64,000 bases of DNA from Areca catechu (GCA_021397845.1 JAHSVC010000034.1:2728001-2792000); one strand, 5' to 3'. Counted from the first letter of the stretch, positions 1 through 9,833 are shown. The notes: generated by a model not told the origin, from the letters alone. Numbers and translations: made by a program.

Positions 1-1
1 T

Positions 2-247
2 AAGACACCCATAAGATGTGATAATACTAGTGCAATCAATTTAACGAAAAATCCTGTACAACATTCAAGAAGCAAACATATTGAAATAAGACATCACTTC
101 ATAAGAGATCACGTTCAAAACTCTAATGTGTTGTTAGAATTTATATGTACTGATTATCAATTGGCTGATATATTCACAAAACCATTGAATGAAGATAGAT
201 TTTGTATGATTAGAAGAGAACTGGGAGTCATTGATCCTTTTGCTTGA
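2..247 (+). pseudogene. pol C-terminal end (copia RNase H), first copy
   Basis: An open frame enters from the left edge and ends at TGA 245-247. It reads as the last part of a copia RNase H, with DNTSAINL, SKHIEIRHHFIRD and LADIFTKPL, the usual closing motifs of copia pol. RNase H removes the RNA strand during cDNA synthesis inside the particle. The fragment itself shows no internal lesion, but the rest of the gene is outside the window, so its state is unknown. The second copy repeats it at about 9487-9731 with single-base losses. A noncoding leader of about 690 bp and then the env-like ORF follow. Confidence 0.85.
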
Positions 248-321
248 ATCTCTTCAATTTTCATCAAAATTCCTCAAAAATGATTTATAAATTCTCAAAT
301 TTGGTTAAAGGCTTTTTCTCT

Positions 322-350
322 AAATTTTATCATTTTTTTTTTTTTTACAG
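322..350 (+). promoter_or_regulatory. 3' splice-site-like tract before the env-like leader
   Basis: A pyrimidine-rich run, including a long T tract, ends in ACAG at 347-350. It lies about 100 bases after the pol stop and about 580 bases before the env-like ATG. This is the form of a plant 3' splice acceptor and would fit a spliced subgenomic RNA for the env-like protein. Copy 2 keeps it at 9805-9833. No donor has been assigned, so this is inference. Confidence 0.4.
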
Positions 351-375
351 AATTTATATTATGTAATTAATTGTT

Positions 376-486
376 GGAGGTCGACACTTGAGTTTTTCAG
401 AGGTCGACACTTGAGGTCGACACCTAAGTTATGGAGGTCGACACTTGAGGTCGACCCCTGAAAATTCTCAGAGGTCGACACTTGAA
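376..486 (+). repeat. GTCGAC motif array in the env-like leader, copy 1
   Basis: Six units of the form GAGGTCGACACTTGA or close variants lie within about 110 bases at irregular spacing. The same motif recurs as a larger array in the LTR U3. The array lies just after the splice-acceptor-like tract and well before the env-like ATG. Confidence 0.85.
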
Positions 487-933
487 CGGAAACCTGTTTT
501 TTAAAACCCCGTCCGCAAGCCTTGTTTTTCCAATTTTTTCTTTCCTCTCCTTCGTGTGGTCCCCCTCCAACATTCCTAAACCCTAAATAGTAGATTTCCA
601 CCCTTCTCCCTCAACCTTTTGGGAAATCCTCTCCTCTCTTGCATTTCTTCGATTCAACCCTCTTTTTGACCGTACTTTTGATTTTGGACAACCGAAAGCC
701 TTCGGATCTATCTACCCGCTAATCCCGGTTGTTTTTCAATAGAAAACACTTGTTTCTACCCTCCGTTTCTTACTTTTTCTCCATTTATTCTCTATTTTTC
801 CCACTCTCACAAACCCTATTTCCCCATTTCACATTCCTCTCTTCTTCTCAATCCGCGAACCTCTCTTTCCCTCTCTTTTCCTCTTAGCCTTACCTCTTTG
901 CATTTCTCCCTAAGTTACCCCTCCTCCTTACAC

Positions 934-2711
934 ATGGGTCCGAGAAAACACCAGGCAGTAAGGAAAAGGAGATTGGAACAGGGGCAGGGTAGTACTGAGC
1001 GGCGAAGGAAAGTCAGACATGAGCGTGAGCCGACCCAGAGCCACCTGCACCAGTGCCAGCCAGCCTAGTCCGGAAGAGCATTGCTAGTGGTAGGCGCGTA
1101 GATATTCCATTCTGGGATCAGCATCACTTCTTCATTGGAGATGTACTGAGAGATGCAGGTCTGGTCCATTTTTGTACGATGTCCGAGAGATTCTACCCAG
1201 ACCTCATCAGGGAGTTCTATGGATCCATGGCCACTGATGGCATTAGATGGTCTGCTACAGTTCGAGGGATCGAGATTCCAGTGACACCTGAGGTCATCAG
1301 TCGCATCTGGAGGATTCCACTTCATGGCACTGCTGCCACTACGATCAGCGACAGAGAGCACGCCTTCAGGTGTATCCTAGAGCGTGAGGATGTTAGCGGC
1401 ATTTCCACAGTGTCCGCTAACCAGCTTTCACTAGAGATGAGAGTGCTGCATCACATCATCGCCCGTATCTTGATTCCGAAGAGCGGGAGATTTGATTTTA
1501 TCACTGAGCGTGAGCTGGTGTTGATGGTGTCCCTGAGCCAGCGGACTCCCATCAACCTCCCCAGGATCATGCTTCAGCAGATGGGTGAGGCAGCTTCTCA
1601 CAGGAGACTCGTTCAGCCGTACGGTATGGGACTGACTCAGATATTCAGAGAGCATGGTGTCTCATTCGACGGCATACCCTTCAGTCAGCTACAGCACACA
1701 GATACTTATGGAGAGAAATCCCTACATAGGATGGGATTTCGACTGATCAGTGATCGATGGGTACGACGAGAGTCTGGCCAGGAGCCAGATGAGGAGGATG
1801 AGATCCGAGCTGCTGAGGCAGGGCCTTCAGGGCCTACTGATCATGGTACACCTCCTCGCCCAGCACCGGAGACAGAGACTGCGGAGCCTGAGCCATTCAC
1901 GCCACCACCTTCATCAGCTCCGGCACCTACTATCACTGCGACACCACGGAGGACTTCAGTGAGGATATCGGACTTCGAGCAGCGAGTGACTGATCAGATT
2001 TCAGAGGTCCGGACAGAGATCACTGGTGTACGGCAGGAGCTTCATGATCTGCGGATACACACAGACACACGCATTAGTGCTCTTTCAGCTAGTATGGATA
2101 CAGGATTCAGACAGATCCTCAGCTTACTGAGATTAGCACTGCCATCAGGGACTGCAGATCCGACAGTATCTCCTCCACATGATGATGATGATGATGATGG
2201 TGATGATGATGCTGATGACTCTAGTGGATACAGTGACAGTGATGGAGATCAGCCTGGAGCAGGTAGATCTGATGTTTCACCTGCAGAGCCGATTCCAGAG
2301 ATTCCCCCTTCAGCTGATCCTCCTTCCACTGATTTTCCGAGTTCAGATCCTCCAGCCACAGCTGTGCCAGTTGATATTGAGCCTACAGAGTCACTATTTG
2401 AGACTATCACTGGGATTCCGGATGACATAGATGAGCATACAGAGACAGACATCGATGATCCCACAGCTTATGAGCTAGTCAGCAGGCAGACTCCAGCTCA
2501 GTCTACTCAGCATGCTGATCCGTCCACTCCTTCAGCTACTGCCTCTGTCTCAACTTCTGTGGAGCCCTTACCTAGGACTTATAGATCTCGTAGGACTACC
2601 CCTAGGTCTGGTCCCTCTCTGAGGACTCGGAGTTCCTCACATAGGACCCCAAAATCCTCATCTAGGATCATGGCTCCTGTATCTTTTGACATACCTTCTG
2701 ATGAGGAGTAG
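934..2711 (+). pseudogene. env-like ORF of SIRE-type element, copy 1 (one frameshift)
   Basis: The start is ATG 934, which opens MGPRK; the same opening is seen in copy 2 and in element H. A one-base loss near 1034 (CCGACCCAG against CCGACCCCAG in copy 2) breaks the frame, after which about 550 codons run open to TAG 2709-2711. The first 200 residues after the break resemble the putative plant transposon protein domain found beside plant retroelements (FYPDLIREFY, then VRGIEIPVTPEVISRIWRIP). A proline/threonine-rich stretch follows, then a probable coiled coil (about 1960-2150), a run of Asp residues (about 2178-2215) and a Ser/Thr/Pro-rich tail. I see no signal peptide and no clear membrane segment, so env-like describes position only. 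The function is unknown. Confidence 0.75.
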
Positions 2712-3317
2712 CCTCATAGTTTTATTGTTGTACTTAGTTTGCTTGTGTATGATCTGCTGTATCAGTATCTTGTGCCTACTTTATAGGCAATTTTGTAACT
2801 GTATACACTTGTTTTTATCTATCTTGTGACTTTTTATCAATATTGTGACATTTTGTGACATTTTATCTGATACCAGCTCTCAATATTTAAAAACCCTCAA
2901 GTTAAAATGCTTTATTATATTGAATGCACAAATTGAGGGGGAGCATGTATTCTATGCACCTAAATACTTCATTATAATTGAACATAAGTCTCATTACTAT
3001 ATCTTTCTCTATAACAATAAACTTTTTGATTCTTGACAAAAAGGGGGAGTAGAAAAGTAGAAAAGTATATATGTATTTATGAGACTCCATCTTATGAGTA
3101 GTAAAGTTTATATGATTCTTATCTTTTTTGACTTATGAGAATGTTTTCACAAAAAGAAAGAAATAAATGAAAAGTAAAATCTTTTTGACTCTTGAGAATA
3201 TTTTCACAAAATTTTTATGATACACTCTTGCATGAAAGGATACTTTGAAAATTTTTATTATTGCTATATTTTGCTCTTGGACTTAATTGCATATATACTC
3301 AAGGTTTTGTCATCATC
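2712..3317 (+). other. Noncoding region between env-like ORF and PPT, copy 1
   Basis: AT-rich sequence without a credible gene. It holds two extra polypurine-tract-like runs, one ending GAGGGGGAGCA near 2935-2946 and one AAAAAGGGGGAGTAG near 3039-3052, upstream of the true tract next to the LTR. Confidence 0.6.
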
Positions 3318-3330
3318 AAAAAGGGGGAGA
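3318..3330 (+). other. Polypurine tract (PPT), before LTR1
   Basis: AAAAAGGGGGAGA lies immediately 5' of LTR1, where plus-strand cDNA synthesis would start. The same tract is at 12785-12797 before LTR2. Confidence 0.85.
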
Positions 3331-3619
3331 TATTTGGCTTTGACTCCTTAGTTTTGATGATTAACAAAAGGTTGAGTATATGTTTGGACTAATGTTTAAT
3401 CTCAAGATAAAGTTTCAGGACTTAGGTTATTCAAAAAGAGTATCATAAGGACAATGATGAAACTAAGTTTACCTGATTTGGAAATGAGCTCTTCTACCTT
3501 GAACAAGATCAAAATTCTCATATGGACCTTATTGTTAAGAAATATTTGACAAAAGAAACAAAGGCTTAAAGAAACTCAAGCATGGCACGCATATCTCAAG
3601 AGTTTCAGAAAAATTCAGA

Positions 3620-3885
3620 TCAGAGGTCGACCCCCAGAGGTCGACTCATGAAGAAAAGGAAAGTTCAGCATGGCCGGCACGGCAAAGTCTCAGTGGCACG
3701 CTTCAGAGGTCGACCACCAGAGGTCAACACCTGTCCAGAGGTCGACACCAGAGGTCGACTCATAGCCTGAGAATTCAAATGGGCAGAACTATGGTATTCT
3801 GAACTTTTGCCTAAACTTTACTGGAGGTCGACTCATGAGGTCGACACTTGATCCAGAGGTCGACTCATGAGGTCGACTCATGGCA
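3620..3885 (+). repeat. GTCGAC motif array in U3 of LTR1
   Basis: About ten units of GAGGTCGAC followed by ACTTGA, TCATGA or similar lie 100-370 bp upstream of the TATA box. One unit has decayed to GGTCAAC. LTR2 holds two more units in the same array. Confidence 0.85.
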
Positions 3886-3961
3886 TAACGGCTAGTTTTT
3901 CTGAACTTCTGATTTGATTTCCAACGGCCATAAACGGCCATATTTTTGAATCTAACGGTCT
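3884..3961 (+). promoter_or_regulatory. MSA-like motif cluster (R1R2R3-MYB type) in LTR1
   Basis: Three AACGG-centred sites: CATAACGGCTA at 3884-3894, TCCAACGGCCA at 3920-3930 and TCTAACGGTCT at 3951-3961. The second matches the mitosis-specific activator consensus YCYAACGGYYA at every position; the other two differ at one. In plants MSA elements bind three-repeat MYB proteins and drive G2/M transcription. The last site ends 27 bp before the TATA box. Confidence 0.6.
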
Positions 3962-3988
3962 TGTGGAGTTGTTTCAGCATGAATGAGG

Positions 3989-3995
3989 TATTTAA
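3989..3995 (+). promoter_or_regulatory. TATA box candidate, LTR1
   Basis: TATTTAA sits in the short inverted repeat GAGGTATTTAACCTC, downstream of the MSA cluster. The same sequence and the same 27-bp gap to an MSA-type site recur in LTR2 and in the LTR of element H. Confidence 0.55.
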
Positions 3996-4289
3996 CCTCC
4001 ACCAAACTTCAAAAAAGACAAGGAGACAAAGTGAAAAAGTGTTGATTCAAAGTACAAAGCCTTCAATCACTTCCAAGCAAAAAGAGTGAGAAAACCAAGA
4101 GATTCCCTAGCCAAAAAGTCTTCCATCTTTGAGGAATCCAACATTCAAGTGTTTGGCATTTAGTGAGGTCCAAAGATTCCAAGGGAAAAGGCTTGAAGAG
4201 TCTCCATCAAGAGCTTCAACGAATTTATTATTGCTCAAAAGGAGTTTGTTTAGTTTTAATTCATTGTATTCATACTCTTTTGTCTTTAG

Positions 4290-4568
4290 CTAGTTTCAAG
4301 GGAATTTGAAACTAGAGTGAGGTTTGTTGGTGAGCCAATTGATAAAACCAACTAGGGTTGCTTGTTAGCCCGAAGCCAAAACAAGTGAGTAAGGTTTGTT
4401 GGTGATCCAATTGATAAAACCAACTAGGGTTGCTTGTTAGCCCGAAGCCAAAACAAGTGAGTAAGGTTTGTTGGTGATCCAATTGATAAAACCAACTAGG
4501 GTTGCTTGTTAGCCCGAAGCCAAAACAAGTGTGTAAGGTTTTGACTTGTGAGCCTGGTAAAACAAGTC
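4290..4568 (+). repeat. 72-bp tandem repeats and RNA hairpin array in LTR1
   Basis: A 10-bp stem (CTAGTTTCAA, loop, TTGAAACTAG; 4290-4315) precedes three 72-bp repeats starting at 4321, 4393 and 4465. Each repeat holds two hairpins, GTTGGT/ACCAAC (first 4326-4352) and CTTGT/ACAAG (first 4361-4385). A seventh hairpin, GACTTGT/ACAAGTC, lies at 4543-4568. Loops of the array begin (G/T)A(G/T)CC and end AAA. A further stem CCCAAG/CTTGGG follows at 4598-4614. Confidence 0.75.
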
Positions 4569-4845
4569 GGCTGTAATCTAAAGATTATAGTGAAATTCCC
4601 AAGTGGAGCTTGGGGAGTGGATGTAGGTGCTAGGTGCACCGAACCACTATATTTCTTGTGTGTTTGCATTGCCTTTCTCTTTAACTTCTTTAGCTCTTTA
4701 ATTGCCATTTTATTTCATTGCTTCCGTTGCACAATTCTTAAAGCACTATCACTCTTCACCTTAAAACTTGATAGCACATATATTGCCTTAAATTTTTAAA
4801 TACCCAATTCACCCCCCCTCTTGGGCACCATATCTGGGCAACAAG

Positions 4846-4857
4846 TGGTATCAGAGC
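4846..4857 (+). other. Primer binding site, initiator tRNA-Met type
   Basis: TGGTATCAGAGC begins two bases after the end of LTR1 and matches the 3' end of plant initiator tRNA-Met, the usual copia minus-strand primer. Confidence 0.93.
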
Positions 4858-4900
4858 ACCGGTACTCTCTTGTAGGTCCAACGATCTTGAGTGAAAGATC

Positions 4901-6624
4901 ATGGCCGCCCCAATTGGAATGGGTATAGTTGAAGGACAAGCATCAAATCGTCCTCCTTTCTTTAATGGCACAAACTACACTTATTGGAAAACTCGTATGC
5001 GTATTTATTTACAAGCTGTAGATTATCATATTTGGAGAGTAATCACTAAAGGGCCTCATCAGCCCACTCACTTGGTTAATGGCATTATCACCCCAAAATC
5101 TGAAGAAGAATGGGATGACAATGACATCAAACAAGCTGAGTTAAATGCTAAGGCGATGAATTTGTTATTCTGTGCACTTGATCCTAGTGAATTCAACAGA
5201 ATATCAAATTGTATTTCCGCCAAAGAAATTTGGGATACACTTGAGGTTACCCATGAGGGTACACACCAAGTGAAGACCACTAAGGTGAACATGCTCATTC
5301 ATACGTATGAGATGTTCAGGATGGAACCAACTGAAAGCATAAGTGAAATGTATACTAGATTTACCAATATAGTAAATGGTATGAGGAGTTTGGGAAAAAT
5401 TATATCTAATGGTGAACTGGTTAACAAACTTCTCAGGTCTCTTCCGGCTTCATGGGATGCGAAAGTTACAGCCATAGAAGAAGCCAAGGATGTCAACACT
5501 CTACCTCTCGAGCAGCTTCTTGGATCACTGATGACCTACGAGCTTTCACTAAAGCAGAAAACAGTGGACAATGACAAGAAAAAGAAAGCCATAGCCTTCA
5601 AGTCCACTACAAAAGAAGAGTCAAGTGATGAATCTGAGGAAGAAGATGATGATGATGAGACAGCCCTAATTACAAGAAAATTTAAAAGATTCATGAGAAA
5701 GAAGAAGGGCTTCTACAAGAAAAGGCCACAAAAGGTGATCACAACAAGGAGAAGGAGAAAGAGAAAGAAAGGGATCCACCCATCTGCTTCGAGTGCAAGA
5801 AGCCTGGACATTACAAAACGGATTGCCCTTTGCTTAAAAAGAGTAGAAGGATGTTGAGAAAGAAGGCCATGATGGCTACCTGGAGTGAGAGTGAGGACTC
5901 CAGCAGTGAAGAAGAGCAGCAGGTAGTCGCCAACTTATGTTTCATGGCCAACGAGGATAATGAGGTAAATTCTGAACCTGAAATTGAATTCACTTTCAAT
6001 GAATTGCATGATGCTTTTGATGACTTAGTAATGGAATATGAAAAATTAAAATTGAAAAATAAGAAATTAAGAAAGCAAAATTTTGAGCTTACCAAAAATT
6101 CAGAAAAGTTTTCAAGTGAAATTGAAAATTTAACTCAAGAAAACAAGGAATTAAAAGAACATGTAAAAACTTTGACAAATGATAAAGATAATCTTTTAAA
6201 AGAAAATGATTCCTTGAAGAATAATAGAAATCTTAAAACTAATGAGAACTTTGAGAAACAAAATAAAGAACTAATGCTTCAAAATAAGAATTACAAGGAA
6301 GAGTTAGAAAAAGTAAAACCTTTTGTAGAAAAGTTTACTTTTAGTTCAGAAAAACTAAATATGCTTTTAAATAGTCAACATGCAGTGTTTAATAAAGCTG
6401 GACTTGGATTTAAGCCACACAATCAACAAAAACTTTACAAAAACTTTTTCATACCAGCATCTTCTAATATTACCTGCTATGCATGTGGTAAAATAGGTCA
6501 TAAATCATATGTTTGTAATAGAAGGAAATTAAATACCTTTAAAAGGATTTGGGTTCCAAAAGGAACCAATTTGACTAACCCTAAAGGACCCAAGATGACT
6601 TGGGTACCTAAAGTTTCAACTTGA
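4901..6624 (+). pseudogene. gag: gag of family A, second copy (one frameshift)
   Basis: Nucleocapsid/capsid polyprotein that packages the element RNA. ATG 4901 opens a copia gag of the UBN2 type (FFNGTNYTYWKTRMRIYL). The frame is lost near 5731, where this copy has four A residues and the third copy has five; the alternative frame then continues to TGA 6622-6624. That second part contains a CCHC zinc knuckle (CFECKKPGHYKTDC, about 5785-5826), a long Lys/Glu/Asn-rich coiled coil (about 5980-6330) and a second knuckle (CYACGKIGHKSYVC, about 6475-6516). Two knuckles separated by a coiled coil are also seen at the visible end of element H gag. The start is supported by the closely preceding PBS and leader. 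Confidence 0.85.
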
Positions 6625-6631
6625 TCAATTT

Positions 6632-9600
6632 TTGCAGGTGTGCCTTGCAACCAAAAATAAAAGAAGAATGTGGTATCTGGATAGTGGTTGCTCAAGGCAC
6701 ATGACTGGGGATGTGAAGCAATTCTCATCACTAGCTGCTATTGATGGTGGAAACGTTACCTTTGGTGATAATGGAAAAGGCAAAATCGTCGGAATTGGTA
6801 AAATCCATATCACCCCTAATGCTTATGTAGATAATGTATTATTTGTTGATGGCTTGAAGCATAATCTTTTTAGCATTAGTCAGTTTTGTGATAAAGGTTT
6901 TAAAGTAATTTTTGAATCATCTTTGTGCATGGTATCTAGTCTAGATGTCGATGGCATCAAGTTCACTGGTCTTAGGCATGGAAACATTTACATGGTTGAT
7001 CTTGATGATCTAGCCATGGAAAGTGGTCAATGCCTAGTGGCTAAGGAAGCCAAGGCAAGTGAAACTAGTTGGCTTTGGCATCGTAGGCTAGGGCATGCTA
7101 GTATGCAGTTGATTTCAAAATTAAGCAAAAAGAATCTTGTAAAAGAATTGCCAAAACTCACTTTTGAAAAAGATAAAATTTGTGCTGCATGTCAATTTGG
7201 AAAACAAACCAAATCTACTTTCAAACCTAAAGGAGTAGTATCTACTACTAGACCCCTTGAATTATTGCATATGGACCTCTTTGGACCAACCAGAACAACT
7301 AGTTTGGGAGGTAAAAAATATGGGCTATAATTGTAGACTCACGAGTTACTTGGGTAATGTTTTTAGCCCCTAAAAAGATGAAACTTTTTCAGCCTTTTGT
7401 TAAATTCATAAAAGGGTTTCAAACGAAAAAGATCTCACTTATGTTCTTTGCGTATTAGTGATCATGGAACTGATTTGAAAATCATGATTTTGAAACTTTT
7501 GTAATGAAAATGGCTATTAGTTCATAATGTCTCTGCACCTAGGACACCTCACAAAATGGGGGGTGGTAGAAAGAAAGAACCGGACTCTTGAAGAAATGGC
7601 AAGCACAAATGCTTTGCGAAAATGATTTACCTAGATATTTTTGGGCAGAAGCTATTAATACTTCCTGTTACATTTTAAATCATGTTTTTAATTAGACCTA
7701 TTTTGAAGAAAACACCATATGAGCTTTGGAAAAAATCGAAAACCTAATCTCAAGTATTTTCGTATTTGGTTGCCGCTGTTTCATATTAAAAAAGGCAAAG
7801 ATAATATCAGTAAATTTGATGCCAAGTCAGATGAGGTATCTTCTTAGGATACTCTACTTCTAGCAAGGCATACAGGGTCTTCAACAGAAGAAACTTCTGG
7901 TTGAGATCAATTCATGTAGTGTTGATGAATCTAACGAAAAATCTTCTAGAAGAAGATTATCTATTGATGTTGAAACAGGTACAAAGAAGCTTGAACAATT
8001 GACAATCAATGAAGATGAGCCCAAAGGAGATGATGATCAAGAAAGTCAGATCAAATTCAAGAAATCAATGCAACTTCACCAAAACCATTACCTAAAGAAT
8101 GGAGGTATGCACATGGACACCCTAAGAGCTAATAATAGGTGATCCATCAAAGGGGGTAAGTACACGCTCTTCTATTAGAAATATTTGTGATTATTTAGCT
8201 TTTGTATCTCAGATAGAGCCTAAGTCAATAGAAGAAGCTGAAAAAGATTGTAACTGGATTAATGCTATGCAAGATGAACTAAATCAATTTAAAAGAAAAT
8301 ATGTTTGGACTTTAACTGAAAGACCCCTTAATGTTTCTGTATTGGCACAAAATGGGTTTTTAGAAATAAACTTGATGAACATGGTATTGTAATTAGGAAC
8401 AAAGCTAGACTTGTTGCTAAAGGCTACAACCAGGAAGAAGGGATCGACTTCGATGAAACCTTTGCTCCTGTTGCTAGGCTAGAAGCAATTAGACTTTTAC
8501 TTGCATTTGCTTGTTTTATGGATTTCAAGTTATTTCAAATGGATGTAAAGAGTGCCTTTTTAAATGGATTTATTGAAGAGGAAGTTTATGTTGAACAACC
8601 TCCTGGTTTTGAAAATCATGAATTTCCTAATCATGTCTTTAAATTGCATAAAGCATTGTATGGTTTAAAGCAAGCTCCTAGAGCTTGGTATGATAGATTA
8701 AGTTCATTTTTGATGAAAAATGATTTTTCTAGAGGTAATGTAGATAATACATTGTTTTGAAAAAGAAAAATGATGATCTCTTAGTAGTACAAATATATGT
8801 AGATGATATTTTTTTGTGCTACTAACGAATGTCTTTGTCAAGAATTTGCGAAGTTAATGCAGAATGAGTTGAGATGAGCATGATGGGAGAACTCAACTTC
8901 TTCTCGGACTCCAAATTAAGCAAAACAAAAGGGGATCTCCATCAACCAAGCCAAGTACACAAGGGAGATATTAAAAAAGTTTGGGATGGGAGACTAAAAA
9001 CCAATAGGTACCCCTATGAGAGCTTCATGTAAATTAGACAAAGATGATTGTGGTAAATCGGTAGACCAAAAATTATATAGAGGCATGATTGGTTCATTGC
9101 TATATCTAACTGCCAGTAGACCAGATATAATGTTTAGTGTCTGTATGTGTGCAGTTTTCAGTCTGCTCCAAAGAATCACATCTCTTAGCTGTAAAACGTA
9201 TACTTAGATACTTATCTGGTCTATCGAAATTGGTCTTTGGTACTCTAGAGAGTCATCATATGAATTAATTGCATATTCTGATGCTGATTTTGCTGGGTGT
9301 AAACTTGATCGAAAAGTACTAGTGGAACTTGTCAATTCCTAGGAGTTAATTTGATTTCATGGAGCAGTAAGAACAGAATTCGGTTGCTCTATCTACGGCG
9401 GAAGCCGAATATATAGCAGCTGGAAGCTGTTGTGCTCAGATTCTATGGATCAAACAACAACTCGAGGACTTTGGCATCAAACTAATTAAGACACCATAAG
9501 ATGTGATAATACTAGTGCAATCAATTTAACGAAAAAATCCTGTACAACATTCAAGAAGCAAACATATTGAAATAAGACATCACTTCATAAGAGATCACGT

Positions 9601-9731
9601 TCAAAACTCTAATGTGTTGTTAGAATTTATATGTACTGATTATCAATTGGCTGATATTCACAAAACCATTGAATGAAGATAGATTTTGTATGATTAGAAG
9701 AGAACTGGGAGTCATTGATCCTTTTGCTTGA
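6632..9731 (+). pseudogene. pol: pol of family A, second copy (multiple frameshifts)
   Basis: Copia polyprotein in the standard order. Protease: DSGCSRHMTG near 6680-6710. Integrase zinc region: LWHRRLGHA then CAACQFGKQ (about 7070-7210); integrase core begins LLHMDLFGPTRT but the frame breaks at 7328 and is shattered to about 8360. Reverse transcriptase: ARLVAKGYNQEEGIDF, FQMDVKSAFLNG and LKQAPRAWYDRL within about 8365-8760, with the YVDDI active site near 8800. RNase H: YSDADFAGCKLDR, AEAEYIAAG and SKHIEIRHHFIRD (about 9240-9690). Stop TGA 9729-9731. The pol frame is offset from gag, whereas in H the two are in the same frame across one stop codon. Not functional as it stands. Confidence 0.88.
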
Positions 9732-9804
9732 ATCTCTTCAATTTCATCAAAATTCTCAAAAATGATTTATAAATTCTCAAATTTGGTTAAAGGCTTTTTC
9801 TCTA

Positions 9805-9833
9805 AATTTTATCATTTTTTTCTTTTTTTACAG
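9805..9833 (+). promoter_or_regulatory. 3' splice-site-like tract, second copy
   Basis: A T-rich tract ending in CAG at 9831-9833, the counterpart of 322-350, kept between pol and the env-like leader. Confidence 0.4.

Larger units (their letters stand above)
1..4843 (+). mobile_element. Family A SIRE/Maximus-like copia element, first copy (3' part)
   Basis: This is the 3' portion of a Ty1/copia element: the RNase H end of pol, a long env-like ORF, a polypurine tract and LTR1. Its 5' part lies outside the window. The order pol, env-like ORF, LTR is the hallmark of the SIRE/Maximus lineage. The LTR that closes this copy is also the 5' LTR of the next copy, because it is followed directly by a primer binding site and gag. 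Positions 1 to about 5784 are repeated nearly base for base at about 9487-15264. Confidence 0.9.
3332..4843 (+). repeat. LTR1 of family A (3' LTR of copy 1, 5' LTR of copy 2)
   Basis: About 1.51 kb, ending in CAACA directly before the primer binding site. The expected TGTTGG start is altered to ATTTGG here, while LTR2 keeps TGTTGG. Order inside: GTCGAC array, MSA motifs, TATA box at 3989, a 10-bp hairpin (4290-4315), three 72-bp tandem repeats and a hairpin array, then a CT-rich end. It differs from LTR2 mainly by single-base indels and by lacking 32 bp of the GTCGAC array. Confidence 0.92.

Noticed and set aside
2179..2430. Open frame with a run of methionines (also 11571-11906)
   Set aside because: It is the shifted reading of the Asp-coding GAT repeat in the env-like ORF.
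3620..3885. GTCGAC arrays as a possible CRISPR array
   Set aside because: Units are too short, spacing is irregular, there are no cas genes and the setting is a plant LTR.
8365..8960. RT with YVDDI as a possible integrated pararetrovirus or retrovirus
   Set aside because: Order protease-integrase-RT-RNase H, copia motifs, LTRs, PBS and PPT identify a Ty1/copia element.
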